From: Streptomyces macrolidinus
GTDB taxonomy: Bacteria > Actinomycetota > Actinomycetes > Streptomycetales > Streptomycetaceae
Length of the DNA stretch: 44,753 bases
NCBI RefSeq assembly: GCF_023887685.1
Contig: NZ_JAMWMR010000040.1
Location: 1-44,753 of the forward strand
Direction of reading: 5' to 3'
Shown here: positions 6,854 through 14,966 of the stretch, piece after piece
How the letters are laid out: every line of letters begins with the position of its first letter
Numbering within the stretch: position 1 is the stretch's first letter
The notes under the pieces: generated by a model
Told to the model about the DNA's origin: nothing
What the model saw: only the letters and a program-made list of their open reading frames with translations
The model's database searches: none
Program-made: the position numbers and the translations under genes

Positions 6854-8683
6854 ATGAGCCACCCCGTCGTCGAGACACTAGCTCCGCTGTCCGGAAGGCG
6901 CTGCGCCGTCACGGGGACCAGCACCGCGGCGCGGGTGATGCGCGACCATCTGCGGCGTCTCGGCGGGGAGTTCGCGACCGAGGAAGCCGACGGTGCAGAC
7001 GGCGAGGCCGGTGAGACCGAGGGCGGTGACGGCGCCGACGGCCCCGCGCCGGCGGCCCGAGCCCGGGTGGACGGCCCGCTCGGAGCCGCCGAGACGGTGG
7101 TCCGCTGGGCCGACGTGCTGCCCGCCGACCTCGTCTTCGACGAGGCGTCCGCGCAGGCCGTGTGCGGCATCATGCACGTGCACGGCCGCCGCCACGGGCG
7201 CCCGCGGGCGCTGATGCTCGATGTCGCGGGCACCGCCGCCGGAGTCCTCGGCACCATCGGACTGCTCGGCCAACTCGCCTGCGCCGACCCGGACATGGCG
7301 CGTCAGGCGGCGGCCACCGGGGTCGACCGCGCCGCCCTGTTGCTGAGCGCGCACTACCTGGCCGTCGCCTCCGCCGACTCCCCGCTTCCCGCGTCCCGTC
7401 CGGGCGGCCCCCCCTTTCGGAGCCTGGACGGGGTGTGGTTCGAGATCGAGGCCCTGGACGCCGAACCCTGGGCGCGCTTCTGGGCGGCTCTGGGGGCGCC
7501 GCGCGCGGCGGCCCGCGACGGCTGGCGGACGTTCGCCGCACGCTTCTCCGTCGCCGCGGCCCCGCTTCCGCGCGCCCTGCACACCGCCGCCCGCAGGCCG
7601 TTCGCCGAGGTGCGCGCGCTGGCCGAGCGGTGCGGAGCGAGCATCTGCCCGATCACGACCATCGCCGAGCGACGCCGTGAACTGGGCCTGGATCAGCAGG
7701 CGTTGATCCCCGACCCCTGGCTGCTGAGGCCCGGCCCGGAACCGGACACGACGGCACCCGACGCCACGCGCTCCCGAGCGCCCCGGCCCGCGAGCGGACC
7801 CGTCGGCCCTCTCGGTCCCCTCCGCGGCCTCGTCGTCCTGGAGGCCGGGCGCCGGATCCAGGGCCCGCTCGCCGCGCATCTGCTGCGGCTCCTGGGCGCC
7901 GAGGTCGTACGCGTCGAACCCCCCGGCGGCGACCCCATGCGGGGCATGCCTCCCCTGTGCGGCGACCACTCCGCCGTATGGCTGGCGCTCAACCACGGCA
8001 AGAGCGCCGTGGAGATCGACATCAAGAGCGCGCGCGGGCGGCGCGACGTGCTGGAGGCGGCCCGCGGCGCCGATGTCTTCCTGCACAACTGGGCACCGGG
8101 CGCGGCCGAACGACTCGGCCTGGACAGCGAGACCCTGCACCGGGCGAACCCCGCGCTGGTGTACGCCCACACCTCGGGCTGGTCGGATGCCGTACCGACC
8201 CCGCCGGTGGGCACGGACTTCATGGTGCAGGCGCGGTCCGGCGTCGCCGACGCCCTGCGCCCCGACCCCGGCGAGCCGCCCCGCCCGACGCTGATGACGG
8301 TCGTGGACGCGCTCGGCGGCATGCTCGGCGCCGAGGCCGTGGTCGCCGGACTGCTGCACCGCCGACTGACCGGCCGCGGCAGCGCGGTGGAGTCCTCGCT
8401 GCTGTCGGCGGCGAACCTGCTGCTCGACCCGGTTCTCAGAAGCGGGCGCCCGCCGTACGGGCGGCGACCGGACCCCATACGTGCCGCGCACGGCTGGGTC
8501 ACGGTCCCCGACGCGGACACGGACACCCAGGGAGCGTACGACGGCCGGATGATTCCGGTGACGACCTCCCTGCGCGCCGCCGACCTGGACGGTCCGTTGG
8601 CAGCCGTACCGACCACCACCGCCCACGGCTGCACACTGCCGCCCGGCCCCTGGTCGGCCGGGCCGCACCGGATATCACGGTAG
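6854..8683 (+). CDS. Two-part CaiB/BaiF family (class III) CoA transferase
   Basis: A 609-residue protein starting at the ATG at 6854. The C-terminal half (from about 310) is a recognisable class III CoA transferase: LRGLVVLEAGRRIQGPLAAH, LLGAEVVRVEPPGGDPMRG, LNHGKSAVEIDIKS, GADVFLHNWAPGAAERLGL, and VGTDFMVQARSG carrying the Asp expected to form the acyl anhydride. The N-terminal half looks like a degenerate second copy (LSGRRCAVTGTSTAARVM; FDEASAQAVCGIMHVHGRR; ALMLDVAGTAAGVLGTIGLLGQL). It also has an acidic insert around 45-65. Usual family members are about 400 residues and dimerise as interlocked rings, so a fused pseudo-dimer is plausible. It would move CoA between carboxylic acids, presumably a precursor of the cluster product. 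The last 100 residues (from about 510) are not conserved. The pathway role is inferred from position. Confidence 0.75.
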   Translation: MSHPVVETLAPLSGRRCAVTGTSTAARVMRDHLRRLGGEFATEEADGADGEAGETEGGDGADGPAPAARARVDGPLGAAETVVRWADVLPADLVFDEASAQAVCGIMHVHGRRHGRPRALMLDVAGTAAGVLGTIGLLGQLACADPDMARQAAATGVDRAALLLSAHYLAVASADSPLPASRPGGPPFRSLDGVWFEIEALDAEPWARFWAALGAPRAAARDGWRTFAARFSVAAAPLPRALHTAARRPFAEVRALAERCGASICPITTIAERRRELGLDQQALIPDPWLLRPGPEPDTTAPDATRSRAPRPASGPVGPLGPLRGLVVLEAGRRIQGPLAAHLLRLLGAEVVRVEPPGGDPMRGMPPLCGDHSAVWLALNHGKSAVEIDIKSARGRRDVLEAARGADVFLHNWAPGAAERLGLDSETLHRANPALVYAHTSGWSDAVPTPPVGTDFMVQARSGVADALRPDPGEPPRPTLMTVVDALGGMLGAEAVVAGLLHRRLTGRGSAVESSLLSAANLLLDPVLRSGRPPYGRRPDPIRAAHGWVTVPDADTDTQGAYDGRMIPVTTSLRAADLDGPLAAVPTTTAHGCTLPPGPWSAGPHRISR

Positions 8684-8788
8684 ACCTCCGGCGCCGTCCG
8701 CAACTCACCCCCCGCGACGGGGACTTCAGGGGTGCGCGCGGGCGAGACCGGCGCCGGGAACGCAAGCGACCACACAAGGGGGACATCC

Positions 8789-9430
8789 ATGGTGGCTTCG
8801 CCGACGGGACAGGACTGCTGGCACATCGTGCCGCCCCGGCCGCTGCGGGTGCTGTGCCTGCGGCACACGGGGGAGGGGGAGTTCTGGCTGAACACCTGGC
8901 GCACGCTGACCGCGCTGCTCTTCGAATGGGGGCTCGCCGGACCGCACACCCGCGCGGTCGGTGTGCTCTACGACCTCCCGGACCGGCCGGGCGGCGGAAT
9001 CCGCTACGACGCCTGCCTGAGCGTGGACCAGGCGGATGTGATCGAAGGCGACGTCTGGCGCTGCCTGGACAGTGTGCGCGGGCTCAGGTACGAGGTGATC
9101 ATGAGCGAGGCGCCGCTCGCCCGGGTCGGTTCGCGGCACTCCCGGCGCCTGACCGACATGTCGGTGACCAGTGGCACGTGGGCGAAGAAGCCGCGCAGGG
9201 GCTCGGGCCTCGGCGCTCCGCTGTACGAGGTCTATCCGTGCAGCCCCGTCTTCCTCGAAGGGGATGTCCCGGTGGTCGAGTGGTACCAGACCGTCCACGC
9301 CGCGCAGGACGGTCCGGTGCGCTGCGGCTCGGGTGGCTCAAGCGGCTCGGGTGGCTCGGTCGGCTCGGGTGGCTCGGTCGGTGAGCTGGTCAGTCGGCGG
9401 CATCGAGGCCACGACATGCGATCGTCCTGA
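8789..9430 (+). CDS. GyrI-like small-molecule-binding protein (candidate self-protection hydrolase)
   Basis: A 213-residue protein. The ATG at 8789 follows AAGGGGGA. The core holds the GyrI-like signature GVLYDLPDRPGGGIRYDACLSVD, then a VIMSEAPLARVGSRHSRRLTD segment and a C-terminal block PLYEVYPCSPVFLEGDVPVVEWYQTV typical of effector-binding domains. Stand-alone GyrI-like proteins can bind drugs, and in CC-1065/yatakemycin producers they are known to hydrolyse cyclopropanoid DNA alkylators. That role is inferred here from the surrounding cluster. The tail after about residue 177 is a Gly/Ser repeat (GSGGS, GSGGSVGSGGSVG). Its last 41 bp overlap the convergent acyl-adenylate synthetase gene, suggesting repeat-driven read-on. 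It could instead be only a binding protein. Confidence 0.75.
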   Translation: MVASPTGQDCWHIVPPRPLRVLCLRHTGEGEFWLNTWRTLTALLFEWGLAGPHTRAVGVLYDLPDRPGGGIRYDACLSVDQADVIEGDVWRCLDSVRGLRYEVIMSEAPLARVGSRHSRRLTDMSVTSGTWAKKPRRGSGLGAPLYEVYPCSPVFLEGDVPVVEWYQTVHAAQDGPVRCGSGGSSGSGGSVGSGGSVGELVSRRHRGHDMRSS

Positions 9431-11018
9431 GCCTGCGCCGGTCCACCTTGCCGGTCGGGGTGTGCGGCAACTCGCCCAGCAGCACCAGGCGTTCGGGGAG
9501 CTTGCGGTCCTCCAGCGCCCGGTGCCGCAGGCGGGCGACGAGATCCTCCAAAGTGGGCGTCGCGCCGGGGGCGGGCACCACGCACGCGCACAGCCGTTCG
9601 CCCATCAGCGGGTCCGGCACGCCCACGCACGCGGCGTCGCGTACCCCGTCGAGCTGGACCAGCACCTGTTCGACCTCCAGCGGGCTGATGCTCGCCCCGC
9701 CCCTGACGACGATCTCCTTGCGCCGGTCCACGACCGTCAGCCTGCCCTCGGCGTCGAGCCTCCCGAGGTCGTCCGTGCGTACCCACCCACCCGGGGTGCG
9801 ATACCGGGCGTTGAGATGGGGAGCGCCCACATAGCACAGCGGGGTGAAGGGGCCACGGGCCACGATCTCGCCGACCTGTCCGGGGCCGACGTCGTTCAGG
9901 TCGTCGTCCACCACCCGGATGTCCACGATCGCCGGATTGGGGCGGCCCGACTTGGCGCCCTCGGCGTCGTCGGAGATCGTGCAGTGCACCCCGTCCGACG
10001 ATCCGTACGTGCTGATGACGGGGCACGCGAAGAGCGCGGCGGCCCGGCGCGCGGTGGCGTCGTCCAGCTTCGCACCGCCGACGACCACGGCGCGTACGCC
10101 GGTGAGGTCCGCGGTGGCGGCCGACGGGTCGTCGGCCATCATCCGCAGCATGGTGGGCACCCCGAAGACATGGCTGGGGCGATGGCGGGTGATCAGGCGG
10201 AGCGCCTCGGCCGCGTCGAACCGCGCCTGGAGGACCAGCGTGCCGCCGTGCACCACGAGGGTTCCCACGGTGGCGTTGCTGCCGAACGCGGCGGACAGCG
10301 GCACCAGCCACAGGCTCCGGGGCCGTTCGCCCGGGTCGAGGACCTCGCCGACGACGGCGCCGAGGCCGGTGGCGAGCGCGTTGTGCGAGAAGGCCACCAT
10401 CTTCGGGGCGGCCTCGCTGCCCGAGGACACCATGATCCGCGCGGCACCGTCCGGATCCGGCCGCACGGGCGCGGCCGGTGCGCGGCCCAGTAGATCGTCA
10501 AGGCAGGGGGCGTGGTCCGTGCGCTGAGCCGAGACCACCGTGTGCAGATGGGGCAGGGTACGGGTGAGCGCGAGGGCCGGGGTCAGATAGTCGTGGCCCC
10601 GATGCGTTCCGGGGACGATGACGCAACTCGCCCTGGCCCCGGCGAGCAGCGCGGCGGCCTCCTTGCCGCCGCGCCCCGGCGGGAACGGCAGCAGGACGGC
10701 GCCCAGCGCGGCGACCGCCAGTTCGGCCACGCACGACAGACGGCTGTTCGGCAACTGGACCCCGACCACATCGCCCTGCTTGACGCCGTGTTCGGCGAGC
10801 CCGCCCGCCAACCGCAGCGCCAGGCCGTGCAGTTGACCGAAGCCGGTCTCGCCCTCGGCGTCGATGACGGCGATCCGGTCGCCCGACCTGCGCGCCTGCT
10901 CCTCGAACAGGCTGAACAGGTCGAGATCGCGGTAGAGACCCTGAGCGGCCCAGCGGCGGCGCAGGGGATACGGCACGAGGTCGGTGAGGAAGGACGTCGA
11001 ATGGTCGGTGGTGGTCAA
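9390..11018 (-). CDS. Acyl-adenylate / acyl-CoA synthetase (AMP-binding)
   Basis: A 542-residue ANL superfamily enzyme. I chose the TTG at 11018 because GGAGG lies 6 nt upstream; the longer frame upstream covers the AlkD gene and has no site. Motifs in order: MVSSGSEAAPKMVAFSHN (P-loop, with SGSE replacing SGTTG), YGSSDG (the usual YGxTE, here with Asp), GWVRTDDLGRLD and DRRKEIVVRGGASISP (hinge and A8), and TPTGKVDRRRL with the catalytic Lys near the C-terminus. It activates a carboxylic acid with ATP to an acyl-AMP and probably an acyl-CoA or acyl-enzyme. It is the last gene of the leftward operon, 53 bp after AlkD. The substrate cannot be read from sequence. Confidence 0.85.
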   Translation of the reverse strand: MTTTDHSTSFLTDLVPYPLRRRWAAQGLYRDLDLFSLFEEQARRSGDRIAVIDAEGETGFGQLHGLALRLAGGLAEHGVKQGDVVGVQLPNSRLSCVAELAVAALGAVLLPFPPGRGGKEAAALLAGARASCVIVPGTHRGHDYLTPALALTRTLPHLHTVVSAQRTDHAPCLDDLLGRAPAAPVRPDPDGAARIMVSSGSEAAPKMVAFSHNALATGLGAVVGEVLDPGERPRSLWLVPLSAAFGSNATVGTLVVHGGTLVLQARFDAAEALRLITRHRPSHVFGVPTMLRMMADDPSAATADLTGVRAVVVGGAKLDDATARRAAALFACPVISTYGSSDGVHCTISDDAEGAKSGRPNPAIVDIRVVDDDLNDVGPGQVGEIVARGPFTPLCYVGAPHLNARYRTPGGWVRTDDLGRLDAEGRLTVVDRRKEIVVRGGASISPLEVEQVLVQLDGVRDAACVGVPDPLMGERLCACVVPAPGATPTLEDLVARLRHRALEDRKLPERLVLLGELPHTPTGKVDRRRLRTIACRGLDAAD

Positions 11019-11071
11019 CAGGCACCTCCAGGTCCGGCGACGTGTCGGTGTCAGGGCGGAGTGCGTCGGTG

Positions 11072-11836
11072 TCAGGCCGGGGTCGTCTCCCCGTGCCGGT
11101 ATGCGGTGAGGATCGCCTCGCGCTGCTCGGCGTCGAGATAGCGGACGGCCTCGCGCACCGTCACCCCCGAGGAGCGGCCGGCCCGCGGCAGGAGCCAGCC
11201 GTGGACCTCGGCGGGGTGCTTCTTGCTCGCCTGCCGCAGCACCCAGCCGAGGGCCTTGCGGACGAAGAAGCGCGGGTCCTCCAGGAGCGGGTCGCCGATC
11301 TCCGTGAAGACCGGCCAGTACGGCGCGAATCCCGCGTCGTCGCCGACGGGGAGGAGGAAGCCGAGGATGCCCGAGCGGCGGATCCACTGGTGTTCCTCGG
11401 CGGCCCAGCGGCGGTAGGTGTCCACCACGGAGGGCTCCCGCAGCAGCAGCCGTCCCGCGACGGACCCGGCGAGCAGATCGACGAGGGCCCAGGTACGGCT
11501 GTCGCGCAGCAACTCCTCCAGGAGTGCGGTGTCTTCGGGGCGCAGCACGGCAACGTGCCGTTCGAGCAGGATTGCGGCGGCGATCCGGGACTCGTGCACC
11601 TCCGGGGCCCACAGCGCGCGGGCGCAGGCCACGAGTTGGGGATGACCGAGCCGGCCGCTCGCGCGGACGCTGTCGGCCACCGCCTTGCGGATGACCGGCA
11701 GTCTGACCCCGTAGTGCAGCAGATCGCTCTTGAGATACCGCTTGGCGCCCTCCGCGGTCTGCGGGTCACCGGCCGCGCGCAGGCGGGCCGTGAGCTGCTC
11801 CACCAACCGCGTCGTCTCCGTCGTCTCCGCGTCCAC
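11072..11836 (-). CDS. AlkD-family DNA alkylation-repair glycosylase
   Basis: A 254-residue HEAT-repeat protein. The GTG at 11836 follows GAAGGGA. It aligns by eye along its length with Bacillus cereus AlkD: AKRYLKSDLLHYGVRLPVIR, RALWAPEVHESRIAAAILL, SRTWALVDLLAGSVAGRLLL, QWIRRSGILGFLL and FFVRKALGWVLRQASKKHP. Residues matching the DNA-binding and catalytic set are kept: W116, D120, an Arg at 153/154 and W198. The family excises bulky N3- and N7-alkylpurines without base flipping. Homologues in yatakemycin-type clusters (YtkR2) give self-resistance. Here it sits inside a biosynthetic operon, between an FMN reductase (22 bp) and an acyl synthetase, which points to resistance against a DNA-alkylating product. 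Confidence 0.92.
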   Translation of the reverse strand: MDAETTETTRLVEQLTARLRAAGDPQTAEGAKRYLKSDLLHYGVRLPVIRKAVADSVRASGRLGHPQLVACARALWAPEVHESRIAAAILLERHVAVLRPEDTALLEELLRDSRTWALVDLLAGSVAGRLLLREPSVVDTYRRWAAEEHQWIRRSGILGFLLPVGDDAGFAPYWPVFTEIGDPLLEDPRFFVRKALGWVLRQASKKHPAEVHGWLLPRAGRSSGVTVREAVRYLDAEQREAILTAYRHGETTPA

Positions 11837-11858
11837 CGGTTCGTCCCTTCTGTCACCG

Positions 11859-12452
11859 TCACTCGCGCCTACCCTGCGGGTGGTCCGGGGCGACAGGCAA
11901 GGCCAACGCGCGGGCCGCACGGGTGAGCGCGTCGGCGAGCTGGGTCAACCGCTCGGTGACCAGCGGGTCTTGGAACCGTCCGTCCAGGTGTGCGGAGCGC
12001 GCGTCGGGGATCGCGACCTGGTCGGGCAGCATCCAGCCGTGCAGCCAACGCACCGAGGTACGGAGCTGGTTCAGCGCGTTGCTGTTGGACCGGCCGCCCA
12101 GCGCGCTGACACCTGCGAACACCTTCCCCCGGGCATGCGGGATGTCCAGCAGGTCCAGGGCGTTCTTCAGCGCCCCGCTCATCCCCCCGTGGTACTCGGG
12201 GGTCGCCAGCACCACCGCGTGCGCCCGCGACACCGCACGCCGCAGTACGGCGACCGCCGGATACTCCGGCCAGGGAGCGGTCTTGTCCCCGTCGCAGAAC
12301 GGCAATCGCAACTCGGCCAGCCGGATCGCCTTGGTACGGCAGCCGAGTTCGGCGGCGCGGGCGAGAACGACGTCCAGAGCGGCGCCACTTGTCGAGTTCT
12401 TGCGCGCGCTCGCGGCGATTCCGAGGACGTGGAGGGGCCGCTCCCCGGGCAT
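11859..12452 (-). CDS. NAD(P)H-dependent FMN reductase (flavodoxin-like)
   Basis: A 197-residue flavodoxin-fold protein starting at the ATG at 12452. The flavin-phosphate loop is LGIAASARKNSTSGA and the isoalloxazine loop is VVLATPEYHGGMSGALKNALDLL, both standard for the SsuE/YhdA-type NADPH:FMN reductase family. FAGVSALGGRSNSNALNQLR follows. It would supply reduced flavin to a partner oxygenase or reduce a quinone directly. No flavin-dependent oxygenase is visible in the window, so quinone or intermediate reduction is as likely. It is in the leftward operon between VOC and AlkD, with gaps of 34 and 22 bp. Confidence 0.85.
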   Translation of the reverse strand: MPGERPLHVLGIAASARKNSTSGAALDVVLARAAELGCRTKAIRLAELRLPFCDGDKTAPWPEYPAVAVLRRAVSRAHAVVLATPEYHGGMSGALKNALDLLDIPHARGKVFAGVSALGGRSNSNALNQLRTSVRWLHGWMLPDQVAIPDARSAHLDGRFQDPLVTERLTQLADALTRAARALALPVAPDHPQGRRE

Positions 12453-12486
12453 CACGTCTCCCCGACGGCGCGCGGGCCCGCGGCCA

Positions 12487-13116
12487 TCAGACGGTCCCCG
12501 GTCCGCAGGCGTGCGCGGGGGCCTCGTACACGATCTCCAGGACCAGGCCGGTCTCCTTGCTGTGCACATGGCCGTAGGTGTGGCCGAGCTCGTCCGCCGG
12601 GGTGTAGGCGAGCTGCTCGATCTCCGGCCGTGCGGCGAGGAAGTCCAGTACCGCGGGCACCTGTTCGGGCCACTTCACCGACAGCGCGTGGTGGGACATC
12701 AGGGCCGACTTGCGCCGGTCGCTGTACGAGGCCCACTCGCCGCGGGCGCGGCAACTGAACAGCTCGTACTCATGGCCGTCCACACAGAGGTTGATCCAGT
12801 GCCCGGGTGTGCCGTAGCGGCGGGGGGCGATGTAGGACGGGCCGTGCCGGACGTCGCTGGTCGCGCCGAACGCCTCGACGGAGGCGAGCCAGTTGTCGAA
12901 GTCGTCCTCGATCACGTAGTCGCCCGCGTACACGGCCACGTGGTGGACGCTGTCCACCTGGAGCGTGGACGGGTCGGCGGACGTGCCGAGGAACTCCTTG
13001 AGGACCTGCTCGGGCGTACTGCGCCGGGCCTGCTCCAAGTGGTCCACGATGCGGTCCAGATAGGCCGGATGGTCGTCCTGCGGCGGCAGTACCGCCGGGG
13101 CGTCGAAGAGCGTCAC
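12487..13116 (-). CDS. Two-module VOC (vicinal oxygen chelate) family protein
   Basis: A 209-residue protein. Two beta-alpha-beta modules are visible. The first has VDSVHHVAVYAGDY and WINLCVDGHEYELFSC. The second has LMSHHALSVKWPEQVPAVLDFL and GLVLEIVYE. His in the first strand and Glu in the last strand of each module give a plausible H-E-H-E metal site, as in glyoxalase-type enzymes. Members include extradiol dioxygenases, isomerases, epimerases and drug-binding proteins. The C-terminus resembles a dioxygenase lobe (DELGHTYGHVHSKETGLVLE). It is 4 bp downstream of the TatD-like gene in the same operon. It could act on a catecholic intermediate, or sequester the product as bleomycin-resistance-type proteins do. 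Function unresolved. Confidence 0.65.
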   Translation of the reverse strand: MTLFDAPAVLPPQDDHPAYLDRIVDHLEQARRSTPEQVLKEFLGTSADPSTLQVDSVHHVAVYAGDYVIEDDFDNWLASVEAFGATSDVRHGPSYIAPRRYGTPGHWINLCVDGHEYELFSCRARGEWASYSDRRKSALMSHHALSVKWPEQVPAVLDFLAARPEIEQLAYTPADELGHTYGHVHSKETGLVLEIVYEAPAHACGPGTV

Positions 13117-13120
13117 GTCA

Positions 13121-14062
13121 TCACTCCTGCCGGGCTGTCGCGAACGAGGGTTCGGCGGATTCGGTGGCTGCAGTGGGTGCGGTGGGTGCAGTGGCTGCGG
13201 TGGGTGCGGTCGGGAGACGGAAGAACTCCGCCGCGTTCTCCCGGGCGACGCGGTCGAGGAGACCCGGGTCGACGCCGGCGAGCCGGAGCCGCAGAACCGT
13301 CTTCGCCAGGCCCAGGGGATCGGCCGAGCCGAAATGGAAGCCGGAGTTCAGCATCAGCCGATCGGGGCCGAACTCGTCCAGCAGAGACAGCAGTTGATGG
13401 TGATCGGTCTTGAGACGGACCTGGAACAGCCGGTCCGAGGCCGGGGACACCGCGATGCCCAGGCCGCCGCAGCCCAGTCCGGCGGCGACCGGCAGCATCG
13501 GCGGCGCGACATCCATCAGCGCCACGCGGGCCGGATCGACCAGACCGTCATCGATCGCCTGCCGCAGCACCTCCATCATGCGATGGAACTCCGGCATCCC
13601 GGGCGGCAGTTCCACCATCACCGGCTTGCCCAGGGCGGTCGCCAGCTCCAACTGCTTAGCGAACACCGTCAGTTCAGCCTCCGAGAAGCGCCGGATCGAC
13701 AACTCGCCCAGTGCCAGCACCCGAGGATCGTCCAAGCGGGCCGCGAGCCGGTCGACGCCGTCCATGGCGCTCGCCAGATCGGCCATGTCGGCGGCGTGCA
13801 CCGACAGGCCGAGCCAGACACGTACCCCGTAGTGGGCCGCGCGCCGTGTCTCGGTGGTCAGCAGCCGTTCGAAGCGCGCCTCGTAGGACGCGCCGCACGG
13901 CCGGGTCTCGTTCGACGCCGAACAGGGGATCAGCACGGTGTCCACCCCGCTGAGCGCCATCAGTTCGTAGTCGTCGGCGTTGCGGCCGTCCGCGTGGATG
14001 TGGTGGTCGAAGACCCGGACGGGCGGGCAGCCGATCGCCTCGTCAGGCGGCAGTTGCGGCAT
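13121..14062 (-). CDS. TatD-like metal-dependent hydrolase (EboB-like)
   Basis: A 313-residue TIM-barrel amidohydrolase. The ATG at 14062 overlaps the end of the isomerase gene by 20 bp. VFDHHIHADGRNADDYELM carries the HxH metal motif at H21/H23. LALGELSI supplies the bridging Glu, and FAKQLELATALGKPVMVELP follows. The C-terminal LMLNSGFHFGSADPLGLAKT is the segment typical of the EboB-type TatD branch. TatD proteins are Mg-dependent 3'-5' nucleases or related hydrolases. In yatakemycin self-resistance a TatD-like protein is thought to process DNA after AlkD action; in ebo operons the substrate is a small molecule. Residues after about 285 form an Ala/Pro/Thr repeat (APTAATAPTAPTAATE) without a fold. 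Confidence 0.75.
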   Translation of the reverse strand: MPQLPPDEAIGCPPVRVFDHHIHADGRNADDYELMALSGVDTVLIPCSASNETRPCGASYEARFERLLTTETRRAAHYGVRVWLGLSVHAADMADLASAMDGVDRLAARLDDPRVLALGELSIRRFSEAELTVFAKQLELATALGKPVMVELPPGMPEFHRMMEVLRQAIDDGLVDPARVALMDVAPPMLPVAAGLGCGGLGIAVSPASDRLFQVRLKTDHHQLLSLLDEFGPDRLMLNSGFHFGSADPLGLAKTVLRLRLAGVDPGLLDRVARENAAEFFRLPTAPTAATAPTAPTAATESAEPSFATARQE

Positions 14063-14879
14063 CGTACTGCTCCTGCAGATAGGCGATGCTGCGCTTGAGA
14101 GCGGCGTCGAAGTCGTCCGAGTGGTTGTACAACTCGACGCTGTAGTAACCCTCGTAGCCCTGCTCGCGGCAGATCCGGAAGAACGCGCGGAAGTCGATGT
14201 CACCGTCGCCCGGGATCTCGTGATGGTGATGACGGCCCTTGATGTCCTCCACCTGGATCACCGAGGTCGCGCGCAACGAGCGGGCCACGGAGGCGAGATA
14301 GTCCTCCTCGACGACACGGCAGTGACCGAGGTCCTGGGCCAGCGTGAAACGCGGGGTGGCGAAGTCGTCGATCAGCGCGACCGCTTGGTCGTTGGACTCG
14401 ACGAAGAAGCCCGGCTCCGGCTCCATGGCCAGCACGACCCCGTCGCAGTGGTCGATCAGCCGGGTCAGGCCCTCCCTGAGCCAGCGGTCCGCGTCCTGCT
14501 CGGACACCTCCGGCTTACGGATGCCGCTCGCGAAGTTGATCACGGGCACGCCGAGGTCGGCCGCGATGTCCAGGGCGCGCTTGACGAGGTCGATGCGCCG
14601 CTCCCGGCCCTCCCGCGTGGGGTGGATCAGGGAGGGCTCGAACCGCTCGGCGCTCAGCAGGTTGTCGGCCCCGGCCGCCAGACAGCAGGCGACGATGCCG
14701 TAGCGCTCCAGGGCCGACGACAGCCGGTCCGCGTCGGCCGGACCGAAGGTGAAGGGGTCGATGTGCTGGGGATGCAGGGACAGTTCGATCGCCTGGTAGC
14801 CGGCGTCCGCGACGGCGCGCACCGCCTCGGTGACGGGGACACTGCGCAACCCGTTGGCGTTGTAGCTCGTCTTCAGCAC
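14043..14879 (-). CDS. Xylose isomerase-like TIM barrel (sugar isomerase or AP endonuclease 2 family)
   Basis: A 278-residue protein. The GTG at 14879 follows GGAGG with good spacing. It begins LKTSYNANGLRSVPVTEAV. The usual metal-binding positions of this fold are present: Glu in VLAMEPEPGFF, Asp and His in AQDLGHCRVV, His in IKGRHHHHEIPGDGDIDF, and Glu in GYYSVELYNHSDD. The superfamily covers hydroxypyruvate, tagatose and inosose isomerases and endonuclease IV. The neighbouring AlkD and TatD genes would suit an AP-endonuclease step in base-excision repair. The inosose-synthase-like cyclase in the cluster would suit a ketocyclitol or sugar isomerase. The short length and the GDGDIDF motif lean toward the isomerase branch. 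Confidence 0.65.
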   Translation of the reverse strand: MLKTSYNANGLRSVPVTEAVRAVADAGYQAIELSLHPQHIDPFTFGPADADRLSSALERYGIVACCLAAGADNLLSAERFEPSLIHPTREGRERRIDLVKRALDIAADLGVPVINFASGIRKPEVSEQDADRWLREGLTRLIDHCDGVVLAMEPEPGFFVESNDQAVALIDDFATPRFTLAQDLGHCRVVEEDYLASVARSLRATSVIQVEDIKGRHHHHEIPGDGDIDFRAFFRICREQGYEGYYSVELYNHSDDFDAALKRSIAYLQEQYDAATAA

Positions 14880-14966
14880 GGTGGTTCCTCCGGTTCGACT
14901 CGGATGGGCAGTTGAGCCTTGCTCAGTCAGTCGTGACCCTGCTCGGGCCGCCTCGCGCAACGGGCC

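Noticed and set aside
11019..11612. N-terminal extension of the acyl-adenylate synthetase frame
   Set aside because: It overlaps the AlkD gene and reads as Arg/Pro-rich sequence. The TTG at 11018 has a proper GGAGG site.
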